A stretch of 64,000 nucleotides of DNA from an uncultured Fretibacterium sp. (GCA_946186205.1 CAMHMH010000001.1:496001-560000), one strand, 5' to 3'; numbered from the stretch's first letter, positions 34,587-43,194 are shown. The notes: generated from the letters alone by a model not told the origin. Numbers and translations: made by a program.

Positions 34587-34595
34587 ATTATAGCA
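34587..34595 (-). promoter_or_regulatory. Extended -10 promoter of the toxin-antitoxin unit
   Basis: Minus strand TGCTATAAT, 27 bases before the antitoxin ATG, directly beside the citF terminator. Confidence 0.65.
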
Positions 34596-34596
34596 T

Positions 34597-34629
34597 AAAA
34601 AAAACTCCCTCCATTTTTCAGAAGGGAGT
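34597..34629 (-). terminator. Terminator after citF
   Basis: ACTCCCT and AGGGAGT arms (seven pairs, 12-base loop) followed on the minus strand by eight T. Confidence 0.88.
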
Positions 34630-34648
34630 CTCAGTCTCAAAGCGTCAG

Positions 34649-36220
34649 TTAAATCTCAAGCGGCTTAATCTTTCTCACAACGTCGAGAATTGTTCCGTCT
34701 CTTGCCTCAAGTATAGCTACTACTTTGTCTTCCCACTCTAAATCGTCGGGCCTTCCTACGAGTGAGTATGCCTTCTCCTGAAGCTGTTTGATCGGCACGT
34801 GCTTAATGCCTGCTTTGTCGAGTGCCTCGATGATGTCCGTGCGTCTCGGGTTGACCGCAGTCCCGAAATCCGTAACAACAACATCAACGCAGTCACCAGG
34901 AGTCGTAACCGTAACAACATGCTCGCAGATTGTCGCCATTCTTCCGCGTGTGAGAGGCGTAACGATGACGCAGCATTTCGCCCCGGCTGCTGTGTCAGGA
35001 TGTCCGCCCGGCGCGCCGCGCAATACTCCGTCCGAGCCTGTTATGACGTTGACGTTGAAATCTGTATCGACCTCAAGAGCCGCGAGAACAACGAAATCAA
35101 GTTTGTTGACGAACGCGCCCTTGTTCGCGGGGTTTGCATATTCGGAGGCTGTCATCTCAAAGTGATTCGGATTCGTGCGAATGTCCTCGATTGCTCCCGT
35201 GTCAAAGTCCTGAACGTCAATTATCTTCCCTACGAGTCCTTTTCTCTGAAGCTCGCAGATTGCCGCAGTGATTCCGCCGATTGCCCAAGCCATTTTGATT
35301 CCCTTCTCATTCATTAACGGCTCAAGGAATCTATTCACAGCGAGTGAGGGACCGCCTGCGCCAGTCTGGAATGAAAATCCGTCTTTGAACCAAGGGGTTG
35401 CGGCGATAACTTTTGCGGTGTTCTCTGCCATCATTAAGTCTCTGGGATTCTGAGTCATTCTTGCGGCGGCTGAAGCAATCTTCTTAGGGTTGCCGATCTC
35501 GTCGACCTTCACAACGTAATCAACATTGACTCCGTGTATGCTCGGCGGGAAATTCGGATAAGGCACAAGAGTGTCAGTGATAACTACAACTTTGTCTGCA
35601 TATTCTGAGTCGACAGCAGCATAGCTGAGGACTCCGCAGTCGCCCTTACCGCCTAATGCGCGGGCGTTTCCGTATTCGTCTGACGTAGGAGCACCGATGA
35701 ACGCAACGTCAATATGCACATCGCCTTCCTCGATTGCACGTACACGGCCTCCATGTGAACGGAGTATTGCGGGTGTCTTGAGCTTGCCATGTGAAACAAC
35801 GTCGCCCATCTTACCGCGTATGCCTGATGTCTGAATGCCCGTAACGATTCCCTGCTCTATGTATTCGGCTATAGGGTCGTGAGCATCTCCGAGACTCGAC
35901 GCGGCTATAGTGATGTCCTTTATGCCCAAGTCAACAATTTCCTTCATGACCATGTTCACAATGTAGTCGCCGTTCCTGAAGTGGTGATGGAATGAAACTG
36001 TCATGCCGTCTTTGATTCCGCAGGCTATAACGGCCTCACGGATTGAAGGAAGTAATTTGCTTTCCTGCGAGTTCTCGTAAATTCTCGTTGTAGGGCCGGC
36101 CTTCTTGATATATTTTCCGTCCCTGTAGCCTTTACCCTGATAGGGTTCGTACTTTCTTCCGTTCTTGAGCTGTACTGCTAATGCTTCTTCGGGTATCTCT
36201 CTTCCTACTGCGTTTTTCAT
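34649..36220 (-). CDS. citF: Citrate lyase alpha subunit (citrate:acetyl-ACP transferase)
   Basis: 523 residues, normal for CitF. It moves the ACP thioester from acetate to citrate. Seen are the N-terminal VGREIPEE, FHHHFRNGDYIVN, HGGRVRAIEEGDVHIDVAF and FQTGAGGPSLAV near the catalytic region. Last gene of citDEF, four bases after citE, followed by a strong terminator. Confidence 0.94.
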   Translation of the reverse strand: MKNAVGREIPEEALAVQLKNGRKYEPYQGKGYRDGKYIKKAGPTTRIYENSQESKLLPSIREAVIACGIKDGMTVSFHHHFRNGDYIVNMVMKEIVDLGIKDITIAASSLGDAHDPIAEYIEQGIVTGIQTSGIRGKMGDVVSHGKLKTPAILRSHGGRVRAIEEGDVHIDVAFIGAPTSDEYGNARALGGKGDCGVLSYAAVDSEYADKVVVITDTLVPYPNFPPSIHGVNVDYVVKVDEIGNPKKIASAAARMTQNPRDLMMAENTAKVIAATPWFKDGFSFQTGAGGPSLAVNRFLEPLMNEKGIKMAWAIGGITAAICELQRKGLVGKIIDVQDFDTGAIEDIRTNPNHFEMTASEYANPANKGAFVNKLDFVVLAALEVDTDFNVNVITGSDGVLRGAPGGHPDTAAGAKCCVIVTPLTRGRMATICEHVVTVTTPGDCVDVVVTDFGTAVNPRRTDIIEALDKAGIKHVPIKQLQEKAYSLVGRPDDLEWEDKVVAILEARDGTILDVVRKIKPLEI

Positions 36221-36223
36221 GAC

Positions 36224-37141
36224 TTAAAGATCCCCCTCGTAAATTCCGCTGGCTTTTGCTAACTTGATGACTCTTTCCGCACCAGGAACAAAAGCGATGT
36301 CAATCATTTTCCCGTTGTCGAGCGTGAAGACTCCGACTCCCTCTTTCGCGTGTTCACGGAATGCGCGCACAATCTTTTCTGCCTCGGCGATTTCCTTCTG
36401 AGTCGGGGCGAGCATTTCATGTACGATAGGAATCTGCTTCGGGTTGATGAGTGATTTGCCGTCAAAGCCCATCTCTACATTCTGCTTGACTTCAGCCTTG
36501 AATCCCTCGTCATCGTTCAGGTTCGTGAATACCGTGTCAAAGCACTGAATCCCCGCAGCCCTCGCAGCGTTGAGCATGAGTCCTCGCGCGAATAACATCT
36601 CTATTCCGCCGGGGATAACTTTGACCTGCATGCACTTGCGGTAATCTCCGCCGGATAACGCAACGCCGAATAATCTCGGTGAAGCCTGGCAGATCTCGTA
36701 AGCGTTAAGCACACCTTTGGGACTCTCAAGCGCGGCCATGAGGAGAGTCCTTCCGACCTCGACTCCGAACTCTTTCTCAGCTTCTGTTACTGCCGCGTCA
36801 ACTGTCTTAACGTCCTGAGCTGACTCAGTCTTTGCGATTCTGATTCCGTCGCAGCCGCCAGCAACGCAGACTCTTATGTCTTCCTTCCAGTGAGGAGTGT
36901 CGAGTCCGTTGATGCGCACGATAACTTCTGTGTCGCCGTAATCGATTTCCTTCAAGGCATGATAGAGTGAGAAGCGCGCGCTGTCTTTCTGGTTCTCTGC
37001 TACAGCGTCCTCAAGGTCGAGCATGATTGAGTCTGCCCCGTAAATGTATGCGTCCTTGATGAGTCCGGGCTTCTGAGCGTTCATGAACATCATCGTTCTG
37101 CGGAGACGGAATCTCTCCGGCTTCGGTCTCGGTAAACTCAT
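36224..37141 (-). CDS. citE: Citrate lyase beta subunit (citryl-ACP lyase)
   Basis: 305 residues of the HpcH/HpaI-CitE TIM-barrel family. It splits citryl-ACP into oxaloacetate and acetyl-ACP. Typical parts are RRTMMFMNAQKPGLIKDA, DSIMLDLEDAV (metal Asp/Glu), VIVRINGLDTPHW and GFDGKSLINPKQI. The ATG overlaps the citD stop by one base. Confidence 0.94.
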   Translation of the reverse strand: MSLPRPKPERFRLRRTMMFMNAQKPGLIKDAYIYGADSIMLDLEDAVAENQKDSARFSLYHALKEIDYGDTEVIVRINGLDTPHWKEDIRVCVAGGCDGIRIAKTESAQDVKTVDAAVTEAEKEFGVEVGRTLLMAALESPKGVLNAYEICQASPRLFGVALSGGDYRKCMQVKVIPGGIEMLFARGLMLNAARAAGIQCFDTVFTNLNDDEGFKAEVKQNVEMGFDGKSLINPKQIPIVHEMLAPTQKEIAEAEKIVRAFREHAKEGVGVFTLDNGKMIDIAFVPGAERVIKLAKASGIYEGDL

Positions 37142-37449
37142 TAGCGAATCACTCCTCCCCAGTCAAATTTGCCGTCCATGTCAACGCCGCATCCCCTGTA
37201 GAACGCGCACTCAACACGTGCTTTGATTGTGCAGTCCAACGCGCCGTGATCGTTCACGATGACTTTTGCGTTCTTCACGCCGAGTCTTTCGAGTGAGGCG
37301 AGGACTTCCGCTTTTATCTGCCTGCCGTACTGATTGAGAACAGAGCTTTCAAGGGTCAAATCGATTCCGCCGCTGTCTTTGGGTTCAAGCGTTATCATTA
37401 TGTCGCTCGACTCAAGAGTCCCGGCAGTGCCAACCGCTTTTAACTCCAT
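37141..37449 (-). CDS. citD: Citrate lyase acyl carrier protein (gamma subunit)
   Basis: 102 residues. The prosthetic-group Ser is in GTLESSDIMI near residue 14, as in known CitD. ATG 37449 is preferred over 37470 because GGAGGTG lies nine bases upstream. The enzymes that make and attach its dephospho-CoA-derived group (CitG, CitX) and the acetylating CitC are not in the window, so they must be elsewhere for an active lyase. Confidence 0.93.
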   Translation of the reverse strand: MELKAVGTAGTLESSDIMITLEPKDSGGIDLTLESSVLNQYGRQIKAEVLASLERLGVKNAKVIVNDHGALDCTIKARVECAFYRGCGVDMDGKFDWGGVIR

Positions 37450-37571
37450 AAGAACAAACACCTCCTGCAAAATTCGTGATGCCTCTGCAAATATCCCTGC
37501 GAAAAATTAACAGAGTCAGCAGACGCATTCAATGTAAGAAAATTAAATTGTCGTGGAAATAATCAACAAGA

Positions 37572-37589
37572 ATTTTATCACAAGCACTT
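37572..37589 (-). promoter_or_regulatory. citD upstream promoter and shared 15-mer (AAGTGCTTGTGATAA)
   Basis: On the minus strand the 15-mer runs into TGATAAAAT, an extended -10-like sequence, about 120 bases before citD. The same 15-mer with at most two changes occurs upstream of tctC and, inverted, at 37615-37629. Confidence 0.55.
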
Positions 37590-37629
37590 CAAATGAGAAT
37601 AGGCCGTGATGCAAAAGTGCCTGTGATAA
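37575..37629. repeat. Inverted repeat in the citD-Rpn intergenic region
   Basis: TTATCACAAGCACTT (37575-37589) and AAGTGCCTGTGATAA (37615-37629) are complementary at 14 of 15 positions with a 25-base loop. It may be an operator pair or an RNA hairpin. Confidence 0.75.
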
Positions 37630-37648
37630 TTCCATCATGCCGCGCTGT

Positions 37649-38569
37649 TTAACCGACAGTTACGGTAACACCGATTTTGCTGGCGATATTGTAAATTGCT
37701 TCCCTTGAGAGCCGGCTGATTTCCTCGATGAGTGTCAGCGGGAGATTCTTCTTGAGCATTTCAGAAACAAAACGCTCTTTTTCCTCGCTGCGACCTTCTG
37801 CGCGTCCTTCTTCACGTCCTTCTTCACGTCCTTCTTCACGTCCTTCTTCGCGGCCTTCCCTGAGAGTCCTGATACGCTCTTTTTCCTCGTCATATTCCGT
37901 AAGGTACATTCCCTTCACCTCCGCCCTGTGTCCCAACAAAAACTTCTTCACTAATGAATCATCAGGCATACCATCAACAGCAGCATCGACTGCCTCAGCG
38001 AGAGTCATTCCCGCCTTCTGATTTGCCCTTATCCCGTAGATAAACACCGCGTAATCATCGAGTGCCCTGCAAGCCTTCATCAGTTTAACGTTATGGCCGT
38101 AATTGATGTTGAGCATTCGCACGCGCACTTCAATATCTCCATCATCAGAACCAAACGCATCACTAAGCCGCAATATCTGTTCTTCCGGCTGTGCCTCCGT
38201 TCCGTTGTAGAAACATATACACTTGGGCTTAGGGAGTCGCTGAAGCCTCCTGCCATACCTGTATATGTCCCTGTCATTCATGTACTTGTCGTAAAGCTGC
38301 CCAGCGTGAAGGAAGAAACGTATCGGCATGTTGGGATTGAATGATGACTGATGCTCCCAGAGATTCATTACGTGCATTATCAGGAATGAGACATCGTTCT
38401 TCATGCCCATGTAGATTATGTCATCAATCGTATTGAACTCTATATCCTCCGGGTTAGTGTAGTGCGAATCATTAAGAGCGTTATACAGGCTTAACGTCCA
38501 TTCTTTATGATCAGGGTTGCCGAATATGAAACGGAATAATCTGTCTTTGTGCTTCTTTGCTGTCTGCAT
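37649..38569 (-). CDS. Rpn-family PD-(D/E)XK nuclease / putative transposase
   Basis: 306 residues of the recombination-promoting nuclease family. The N-terminus (KDRLFRFIFGNPDHKEWTLS) and the MHVMNLWEHQSSFNPNMPIRFF block are characteristic; the last resembles the catalytic E-x-Q region. The tail contains REEG units repeated four to five times, then a short helical end. Family members promote RecA-independent transfer of short DNA tracts. It sits between tctA and citD, splitting a citrate locus, with its own GAGGTG SD. Confidence 0.88.
   Translation of the reverse strand: MQTAKKHKDRLFRFIFGNPDHKEWTLSLYNALNDSHYTNPEDIEFNTIDDIIYMGMKNDVSFLIMHVMNLWEHQSSFNPNMPIRFFLHAGQLYDKYMNDRDIYRYGRRLQRLPKPKCICFYNGTEAQPEEQILRLSDAFGSDDGDIEVRVRMLNINYGHNVKLMKACRALDDYAVFIYGIRANQKAGMTLAEAVDAAVDGMPDDSLVKKFLLGHRAEVKGMYLTEYDEEKERIRTLREGREEGREEGREEGREEGRAEGRSEEKERFVSEMLKKNLPLTLIEEISRLSREAIYNIASKIGVTVTVG
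37795..37855. repeat. In-frame 12-base repeats (REEG units) in the Rpn gene
   Basis: CGTCCTTCTTCA recurs about four times. The period is a multiple of three, so copy changes keep the frame. Confidence 0.85.
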
Positions 38570-38582
38570 CTTATCACCTCAA

Positions 38583-38614
38583 TAACAAAATGCCTCCCCT
38601 GAAATGAGAGAGGC
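38583..38614 (-). terminator. Terminator after tctA
   Basis: On the minus strand GCCTC and GAGGC arms with additional pairs, followed by ATTTTGTT. It separates tctCBA from the Rpn gene. Confidence 0.7.
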
Positions 38615-38627
38615 AAAAATTTTCGTC

Positions 38628-40121
38628 TTACGCTTCTTTCTTCCTGAAAAGTGATGACACTATCGGCCACACCAAAAGCACAAGGCTAATCACCATGAGA
38701 GTCCCGGCAACAGGTCTCGCAAACATGTTCACGAGGTTGGCACGCGAGATAGTGTATGCCCTGCTGAAGTTCCCCTCGCATATCACACCGAGAACGAGTC
38801 CGAGAATCAATGCTGCGCTGTTGAAGTGGCACGCCGAAATCACGAGACCAATAACGCCAGCAATCGCCATGATTTTTACATCGGCAATGCTCATGTTCGT
38901 TGCGTATGATCCGATTATCGCAAGCATGATTATTATCGGCCCAAGATATGAATACGGCACCGCTAAAATCTGAGCAAACACTTTCGCAATCGCAATCGCA
39001 ACGATGACCATCAATATATTTGTTACGACCATTGAAGCAAACGTAGCACTGAGATATTGAGGCTGATTCACCAAAAGCAATGGTCCTAACTGCACGCCTT
39101 TAAGCACAAGCGCACTCATCATTACGGCAGCAGCATTACCGCCCGGGATTCCCAACGACAACAACGGCACCATTGCTCCGCCCGTTGCGGCATTGTTCGC
39201 GGTCTCTGAGGCAGCTATACCGTCAATAATTCCTGTTCCGAATTTCTCAGGGTGCTTTGAGAGTTTCGTCTCGCTTGAGTAACACAAGAATGATGCGATC
39301 GTTGCGCCTGCTCCCGGAAGTATGCCGATGATTGTCCCAATGATTGAGCATCTAGCGAGTAACCACTTTATGCCCCACCACTCGCGGAATGAAGGCATCT
39401 TTGTGTTTACGCTGGCTGTTCCCTCGTCGGCTGTGAGTTTGTCGCGCTTCTTCGTCTGCTTCAGCACTTCTGTTACGGCGAATATTCCGATTAACACGGG
39501 AATCATTTCGAGTCCCGCAATCAATTCACCGCTTCCGAATGTGAGTCGCTGCACCGCATACATAGGATCTTGTCCCACGCACGCAAGCAAGAGTCCCAAG
39601 AGGCCGGAGATTAACGTCCGCAAAATATTCTTGCTGTCGAGGCACGTAAGAATCGACAGTCCCATGAACGTAATCGCAAAAATATCTGACGGGCTGAATG
39701 ACAAAGCCGCCTGTGTGAGCTGGGGTGATAATGTCAGCATTGCGAGAGCCGAAACGAGTCCGCCGATTGCCGATGACCCTAACGCTATTCCGAGTGCCTT
39801 ACCCGCCTCGCCTCTTTGCGCCATCGGGTAGCCGTCAAAAGTCGTTGGTGCTGACGAGGGTACGCCGGGAATCTTGAAGAGTATAGCTGTAATGCTTCCG
39901 CCCGTTATCGATGAGCAGTAGACAGCCACAAGAAACACTATCGCCGGAACTGGCTGCATTGAGTACGTGAAAGGGAGTCCCAATGCAACCGCCATCGTCG
40001 CGCTGACTCCGGGCAATGCTCCGAATATCGTACCTACAACAATCGCAAACACTACCATCAAGAATGTGTAGGGATCCATTAACACGCTGAAACCGTTCGT
40101 GAATAATTCCCAAGTTGTCAT
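38628..40121 (-). CDS. tctA: Tripartite tricarboxylate transporter large permease TctA
   Basis: 497 residues with about twelve hydrophobic helices. The family hallmark is near residue 35-110: GALPGVSATMAVALGLPF, then GGSITAILFKIPGVP and PMAQRGEAGKALG. Together with TctB and TctC it imports tricarboxylates such as citrate using an ion gradient. GGAGGG is placed seven bases before the ATG. Next to citrate lyase genes the substrate is most likely citrate. Confidence 0.94.
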   Translation of the reverse strand: MTTWELFTNGFSVLMDPYTFLMVVFAIVVGTIFGALPGVSATMAVALGLPFTYSMQPVPAIVFLVAVYCSSITGGSITAILFKIPGVPSSAPTTFDGYPMAQRGEAGKALGIALGSSAIGGLVSALAMLTLSPQLTQAALSFSPSDIFAITFMGLSILTCLDSKNILRTLISGLLGLLLACVGQDPMYAVQRLTFGSGELIAGLEMIPVLIGIFAVTEVLKQTKKRDKLTADEGTASVNTKMPSFREWWGIKWLLARCSIIGTIIGILPGAGATIASFLCYSSETKLSKHPEKFGTGIIDGIAASETANNAATGGAMVPLLSLGIPGGNAAAVMMSALVLKGVQLGPLLLVNQPQYLSATFASMVVTNILMVIVAIAIAKVFAQILAVPYSYLGPIIIMLAIIGSYATNMSIADVKIMAIAGVIGLVISACHFNSAALILGLVLGVICEGNFSRAYTISRANLVNMFARPVAGTLMVISLVLLVWPIVSSLFRKKEA

Positions 40122-40133
40122 GATTTTTCCCTC

Positions 40134-40667
40134 CTACATTCCTAATGCTGACTGCACAGAAGATACAATGCCTTCAACGTAAAGCGAAAAATTCCGGCAC
40201 GCTTCTATCGTTCCCCGCGGCAAATTCACCGACAATAACACGCTGAACACGACATAAAGAACGAACGTTATCACAACAGAAAACACTGCGAGCCTGAACA
40301 CGTGAGTCTGTCCGAGCAGCAAGCCGTAAAGAAACAGCACAAGGCAGCACGTTGCCATATAGCCGAGGGGTTCAAGGATGAAACTTGCGCCGATGATGAT
40401 TGCCATTCCGAGCCAGCGTTTTACGTTGATGCTGAACATTGACGCGAACGAAAAATCCGGGTTGTTCCTGTTCTTGCGTATGATGTTGATGATGTTGATT
40501 GCTATGCAGATGAGTAACAGTATGATGATTGCTTTCGGCCAAACATCCGGCTTCAAGGTGTAAGGGTTGCGGGCTGTCCGGTCGGGTATGGGTGCTTCAA
40601 GGACGTGGAAGAAGTAAGAATAGAGGAGTCCCAGCCATAATAAAACGTTGCAGATTAATTCAAACAT
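40134..40667 (-). CDS. tctB: Tripartite tricarboxylate transporter small permease TctB
   Basis: 177 residues with four hydrophobic helices, as is usual for TctB. ATG 40667 is chosen because AAAGGAG lies seven bases upstream; the longer frame to 40715 runs into the terminator after tctC. The segment NPYTLKPDVWPKAI at residue 34 is typical. Confidence 0.88.
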   Translation of the reverse strand: MFELICNVLLWLGLLYSYFFHVLEAPIPDRTARNPYTLKPDVWPKAIIILLLICIAINIINIIRKNRNNPDFSFASMFSINVKRWLGMAIIIGASFILEPLGYMATCCLVLFLYGLLLGQTHVFRLAVFSVVITFVLYVVFSVLLSVNLPRGTIEACRNFSLYVEGIVSSVQSALGM

Positions 40668-40685
40668 TGATTGTCTCCTTTGCAC

Positions 40686-40712
40686 AAAAAAACGGGGCAT
40701 GACTTCACCCCG
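40686..40712 (-). terminator. Terminator/attenuator between tctC and tctB
   Basis: On the minus strand CGGGG and CCCCG arms enclose a ten-base loop and are followed by seven T. It probably lets the binding protein be made in excess over the permease. Confidence 0.82.
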
Positions 40713-40727
40713 CAATTTTCACATTTG

Positions 40728-41714
40728 CTATTTGTAGTAATCCTTCTTCAGCACGCCTTCTGATTTGAGGTAGTCAGAAAGCAGCTTGTAATCTTTCTCA
40801 CAGTCAGCGGCATATTCAGCAGGCCCGGCGAATCCAGGTCTCTCATCGTAGCAGCCCTGCACAAGGAACGCCTGCCACTGAGGATCTTGGGACGCTTTCT
40901 CAATCGCAGCGACAAGAACGTCAATAGCTTCCTGAGGCGTACCCTTCTTCGCGAAAATTCCCCTCGCAGGCCCTAACACCGAATTGATTCCAAGCTCAAC
41001 GGAGCATTCAACATCGGGGTAACGCTTCATTCTCTTTTCTGAGAGAGCGAGCAACGGAACAACATCACCGGCCGCAATGAGTCCTTCTATTTCGTCAGTG
41101 CCGGTAACCATGATGTCAATATGTCCGCCGACAAGTGCCGAGTTCATCTCAGAGCCAGAAGGATACGAAACATCGAGAATATCGAGTCCCTCAAGCGCCT
41201 GTTTCAATGACGCGCCATCAAGCCCCGTGCTTGTCAACATACCTACGCTGACTTCAAACGGATTCTTCTTGACGTACTCAATCATTTCTGAGAATGTCTT
41301 GTAGCCTTTGCGGTCCATTGCTTTCTTTGAGGCCGTTATTACGTTGATTGCGTGAACGAGTCTCGCTACGGGTACAAATTCGTCCTTGAAGTTCATTGAC
41401 GTTGTGCCCTGAATGTCCTGCATGAAAAGACTCTGAGTCCCAAGCATGTACGTGTAACCGTCAGCCGGCTGTTTGTACACATATTCGACAGCAGTGACTC
41501 CATTTCCGCCCGTAACGTTCACGACTTCAACCTCCTGACCGAGAAGAGGCTTGAGAAGATTCGCCATCGGTCTGAGAGTCGAGTCAGCTCCTCCGCCGAC
41601 ACCCCAAGGGCATACGATCGTAACTTTGCGCTCGAACTTCCACTCAGCAGAAGCGAACGCCGCGAATGACAGCACAAGCATAACAGCGAGCACTGAGCAT
41701 AAAAACTTTTTCAT
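40728..41714 (-). CDS. tctC: Tripartite tricarboxylate transporter substrate-binding protein TctC
   Basis: 328 residues of the Bug/TctC family. Signal peptide at 1-23 ending FASA; the mature protein begins WKFERKVTIVCPWGVGGGADSTLRP, whose WGVGGGAD loop binds the carboxylate. GGGAGG lies before the ATG. First gene of tctCBA. Confidence 0.93.
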   Translation of the reverse strand: MKKFLCSVLAVMLVLSFAAFASAEWKFERKVTIVCPWGVGGGADSTLRPMANLLKPLLGQEVEVVNVTGGNGVTAVEYVYKQPADGYTYMLGTQSLFMQDIQGTTSMNFKDEFVPVARLVHAINVITASKKAMDRKGYKTFSEMIEYVKKNPFEVSVGMLTSTGLDGASLKQALEGLDILDVSYPSGSEMNSALVGGHIDIMVTGTDEIEGLIAAGDVVPLLALSEKRMKRYPDVECSVELGINSVLGPARGIFAKKGTPQEAIDVLVAAIEKASQDPQWQAFLVQGCYDERPGFAGPAEYAADCEKDYKLLSDYLKSEGVLKKDYYK

Positions 41715-41768
41715 GAGAATATTACCCTCCCTGAAAATATAAATTGTGTTTGGAAATTTGGTACGCTG

Positions 41769-41786
41769 ATTTTATCACAGGCACTG
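41769..41786 (-). promoter_or_regulatory. tctC upstream promoter with shared 15-mer (CAGTGCCTGTGATAA)
   Basis: On the minus strand the 15-mer continues into TGATAAAAT, an extended -10-like sequence, 55 bases before the ATG. It differs at two positions from the copy upstream of citD, suggesting shared control. Confidence 0.55.
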
Positions 41787-41882
41787 AAAACTTGAACGCG
41801 CAAAAATTTCTGAGAGACTCAATCTGTGAGACTCAAAATGATATTGACGACTCAAAACGAGGGCTTCAAAAAATTTTCATCA

Positions 41883-41891
41883 TGCTAAAAT
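41883..41891 (+). promoter_or_regulatory. Extended -10 promoter of the DUF533 gene
   Basis: TGCTAAAAT, 40 bases before the ATG at 41931. Confidence 0.5.
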
Positions 41892-41930
41892 CTCAGTGCA
41901 TTAAAACTTTTCAGAAGGGAGAAATTCTTC

Positions 41931-42683
41931 ATGGATTTCATGAGTTTACTCGGCTCACTCGTTCAGGGAACAACAGCATCATCACCGGCAGCAAGCTCCA
42001 GAATGTCAAACGCAGGCGGAGGGATTCAGGATCTTCTCGGCTCATTGATGGGAGCAGGTCAGGCCGTCAAGAACAAAGTCGGAGGCGACAACCTCGCGGC
42101 AGGGGGAATAGGCGCGCTTCTCGGTGCGTTAATGGGCGGCTCAAAAAGCACAACGATGAACAGTCTCGGAGGCGGCATGATGGGCTTGCTTGGCATGATG
42201 GCGTATAAGGCTCTCAGCGGCTCAATGTCCGGGAAATCGGGCGCGGCTTCAGCGCAGGAATATTCACAGCCTCAGCAGACTTACGCGAGGGAGTACACAC
42301 AGCCTTCACCGCAGCAGCAGAACAGCGACGCAGAGATTATCATCACGGCCATGATTGACGCTGCAAAATCTGACGGACAGGTTGATCCCGCAGAACTCAG
42401 CAGGATTATGGACACAATGAAATCTTCAGGGATCGGCCAGGACGGAATCAACTACGTGATTCAGAAACTTCAGGGGCCTATGGAGACAGCAAAAATTGTA
42501 TCAGCCGTAAACGGTCGGCCGGAACTCGCAGCGCAGGTATATTCAGCTTCACTTATGGCGATTGATGTTGACACTGAAGCCGAAAGACAGTACCTCGCAA
42601 GACTCGCTAATGCTATGGGATTAAGCCCGGCAGTTGTGCGGAACATTGAGCAGCTCACGAACAATCCCGGGTCTCAGGCCTAA
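41931..42683 (+). CDS. DUF533 / TerB-like protein (YebE-like)
   Basis: 250 residues. The first 95 are rich in Gly, Met and Leu (GGIGALLGALMGG, GGGMMGLLGMMAYKAL), a Gln/Pro/Tyr-rich spacer follows, and residues about 130-245 form a TerB-like helical domain with acidic residues (AMIDAAKSDGQVDPAEL, ASLMAIDVDTEAERQYL). This is the layout of DUF533 membrane-associated proteins; function unknown. AGAAGGGAG precedes the ATG. Confidence 0.82.
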   Translation: MDFMSLLGSLVQGTTASSPAASSRMSNAGGGIQDLLGSLMGAGQAVKNKVGGDNLAAGGIGALLGALMGGSKSTTMNSLGGGMMGLLGMMAYKALSGSMSGKSGAASAQEYSQPQQTYAREYTQPSPQQQNSDAEIIITAMIDAAKSDGQVDPAELSRIMDTMKSSGIGQDGINYVIQKLQGPMETAKIVSAVNGRPELAAQVYSASLMAIDVDTEAERQYLARLANAMGLSPAVVRNIEQLTNNPGSQA

Positions 42684-43051
42684 GATATTCTCTTGCGGTT
42701 TATGAGATTCTCAACAAGTTTTGTGAAAAGCTCATAGCCTCTATCAGTCGGGGGAAGCTCGATCCTTGTGCCTTCCCCTTCAAATACTAACATCCCGTTT
42801 GCCCTCTGGCTCGCAGGAAGCAGAAGCCTCGCGGGACTCGTTATCTCTCTTCCGTCTGAACCAGCAACAATATCATCCGGCGCAACTCCGAGAAGATTCG
42901 CAAGCTCAATAATCCTCGTGCCGTTCGGTGTAGTCTCTCCTGCTTCCCAGCGTCTTAATGTCGCGATTGATACTCCGGCTTTCTCAGCAAGTGCTATCTG
43001 AGTGAGCTTAGCTTTTTTTCTCAGAAGCCTCAAATTTGATGAAATGCTCAT
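42680..43051 (-). CDS. XRE-type helix-turn-helix regulator
   Basis: 123 residues. HTH at 5-60 (LRLLRKKAKLTQIALAEKAG, then STLRRWE-like SIATLRRWEAGETTP). The C-terminal half (LVFEGEGTRIELPPTDRGYELFTKLVENL) has no named fold. ATG 43051 has GAGGG upstream; the frame stays open to 43312, but that extension would read across the birA operator and is rejected. Divergent from birA. Converges with the DUF533 gene, overlapping by four bases. Confidence 0.82.
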   Translation of the reverse strand: MSISSNLRLLRKKAKLTQIALAEKAGVSIATLRRWEAGETTPNGTRIIELANLLGVAPDDIVAGSDGREITSPARLLLPASQRANGMLVFEGEGTRIELPPTDRGYELFTKLVENLINRKRIS

Positions 43052-43131
43052 ATTTATACAGTCCCTCTTCACAAAAGATTGAATGACAAAATTATACCCG
43101 TGAAAATATCTTACCTGCAAGAATTTACGAA

Positions 43132-43164
43132 ATGTAAACCAAAAATTAACCGTCAAGTTTACAA
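43132..43164 (+). promoter_or_regulatory. BirA biotin operator
   Basis: ATGTAAACC, 15 bases, AGTTTACAA. This matches the known bacterial biotin operator TTGTAAACC-N15-GGTTTACAA at 16 of 18 half-site positions with exact spacing. The right half contains the birA -35 hexamer TTTACA, so biotinyl-AMP-bound BirA would block transcription of birA-bioY. Confidence 0.9.
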
Positions 43165-43186
43165 TCAAAAATTTCTGTGGTATATA
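43158..43186 (+). promoter_or_regulatory. birA promoter giving a leaderless transcript
   Basis: TTTACA (43158-43163), 17-base spacer, TATATA (43181-43186). The start of transcription would fall at about 43193, two bases before the ATG at 43195, and no SD is present. Confidence 0.7.
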
Positions 43187-43194
43187 TACCGGCC

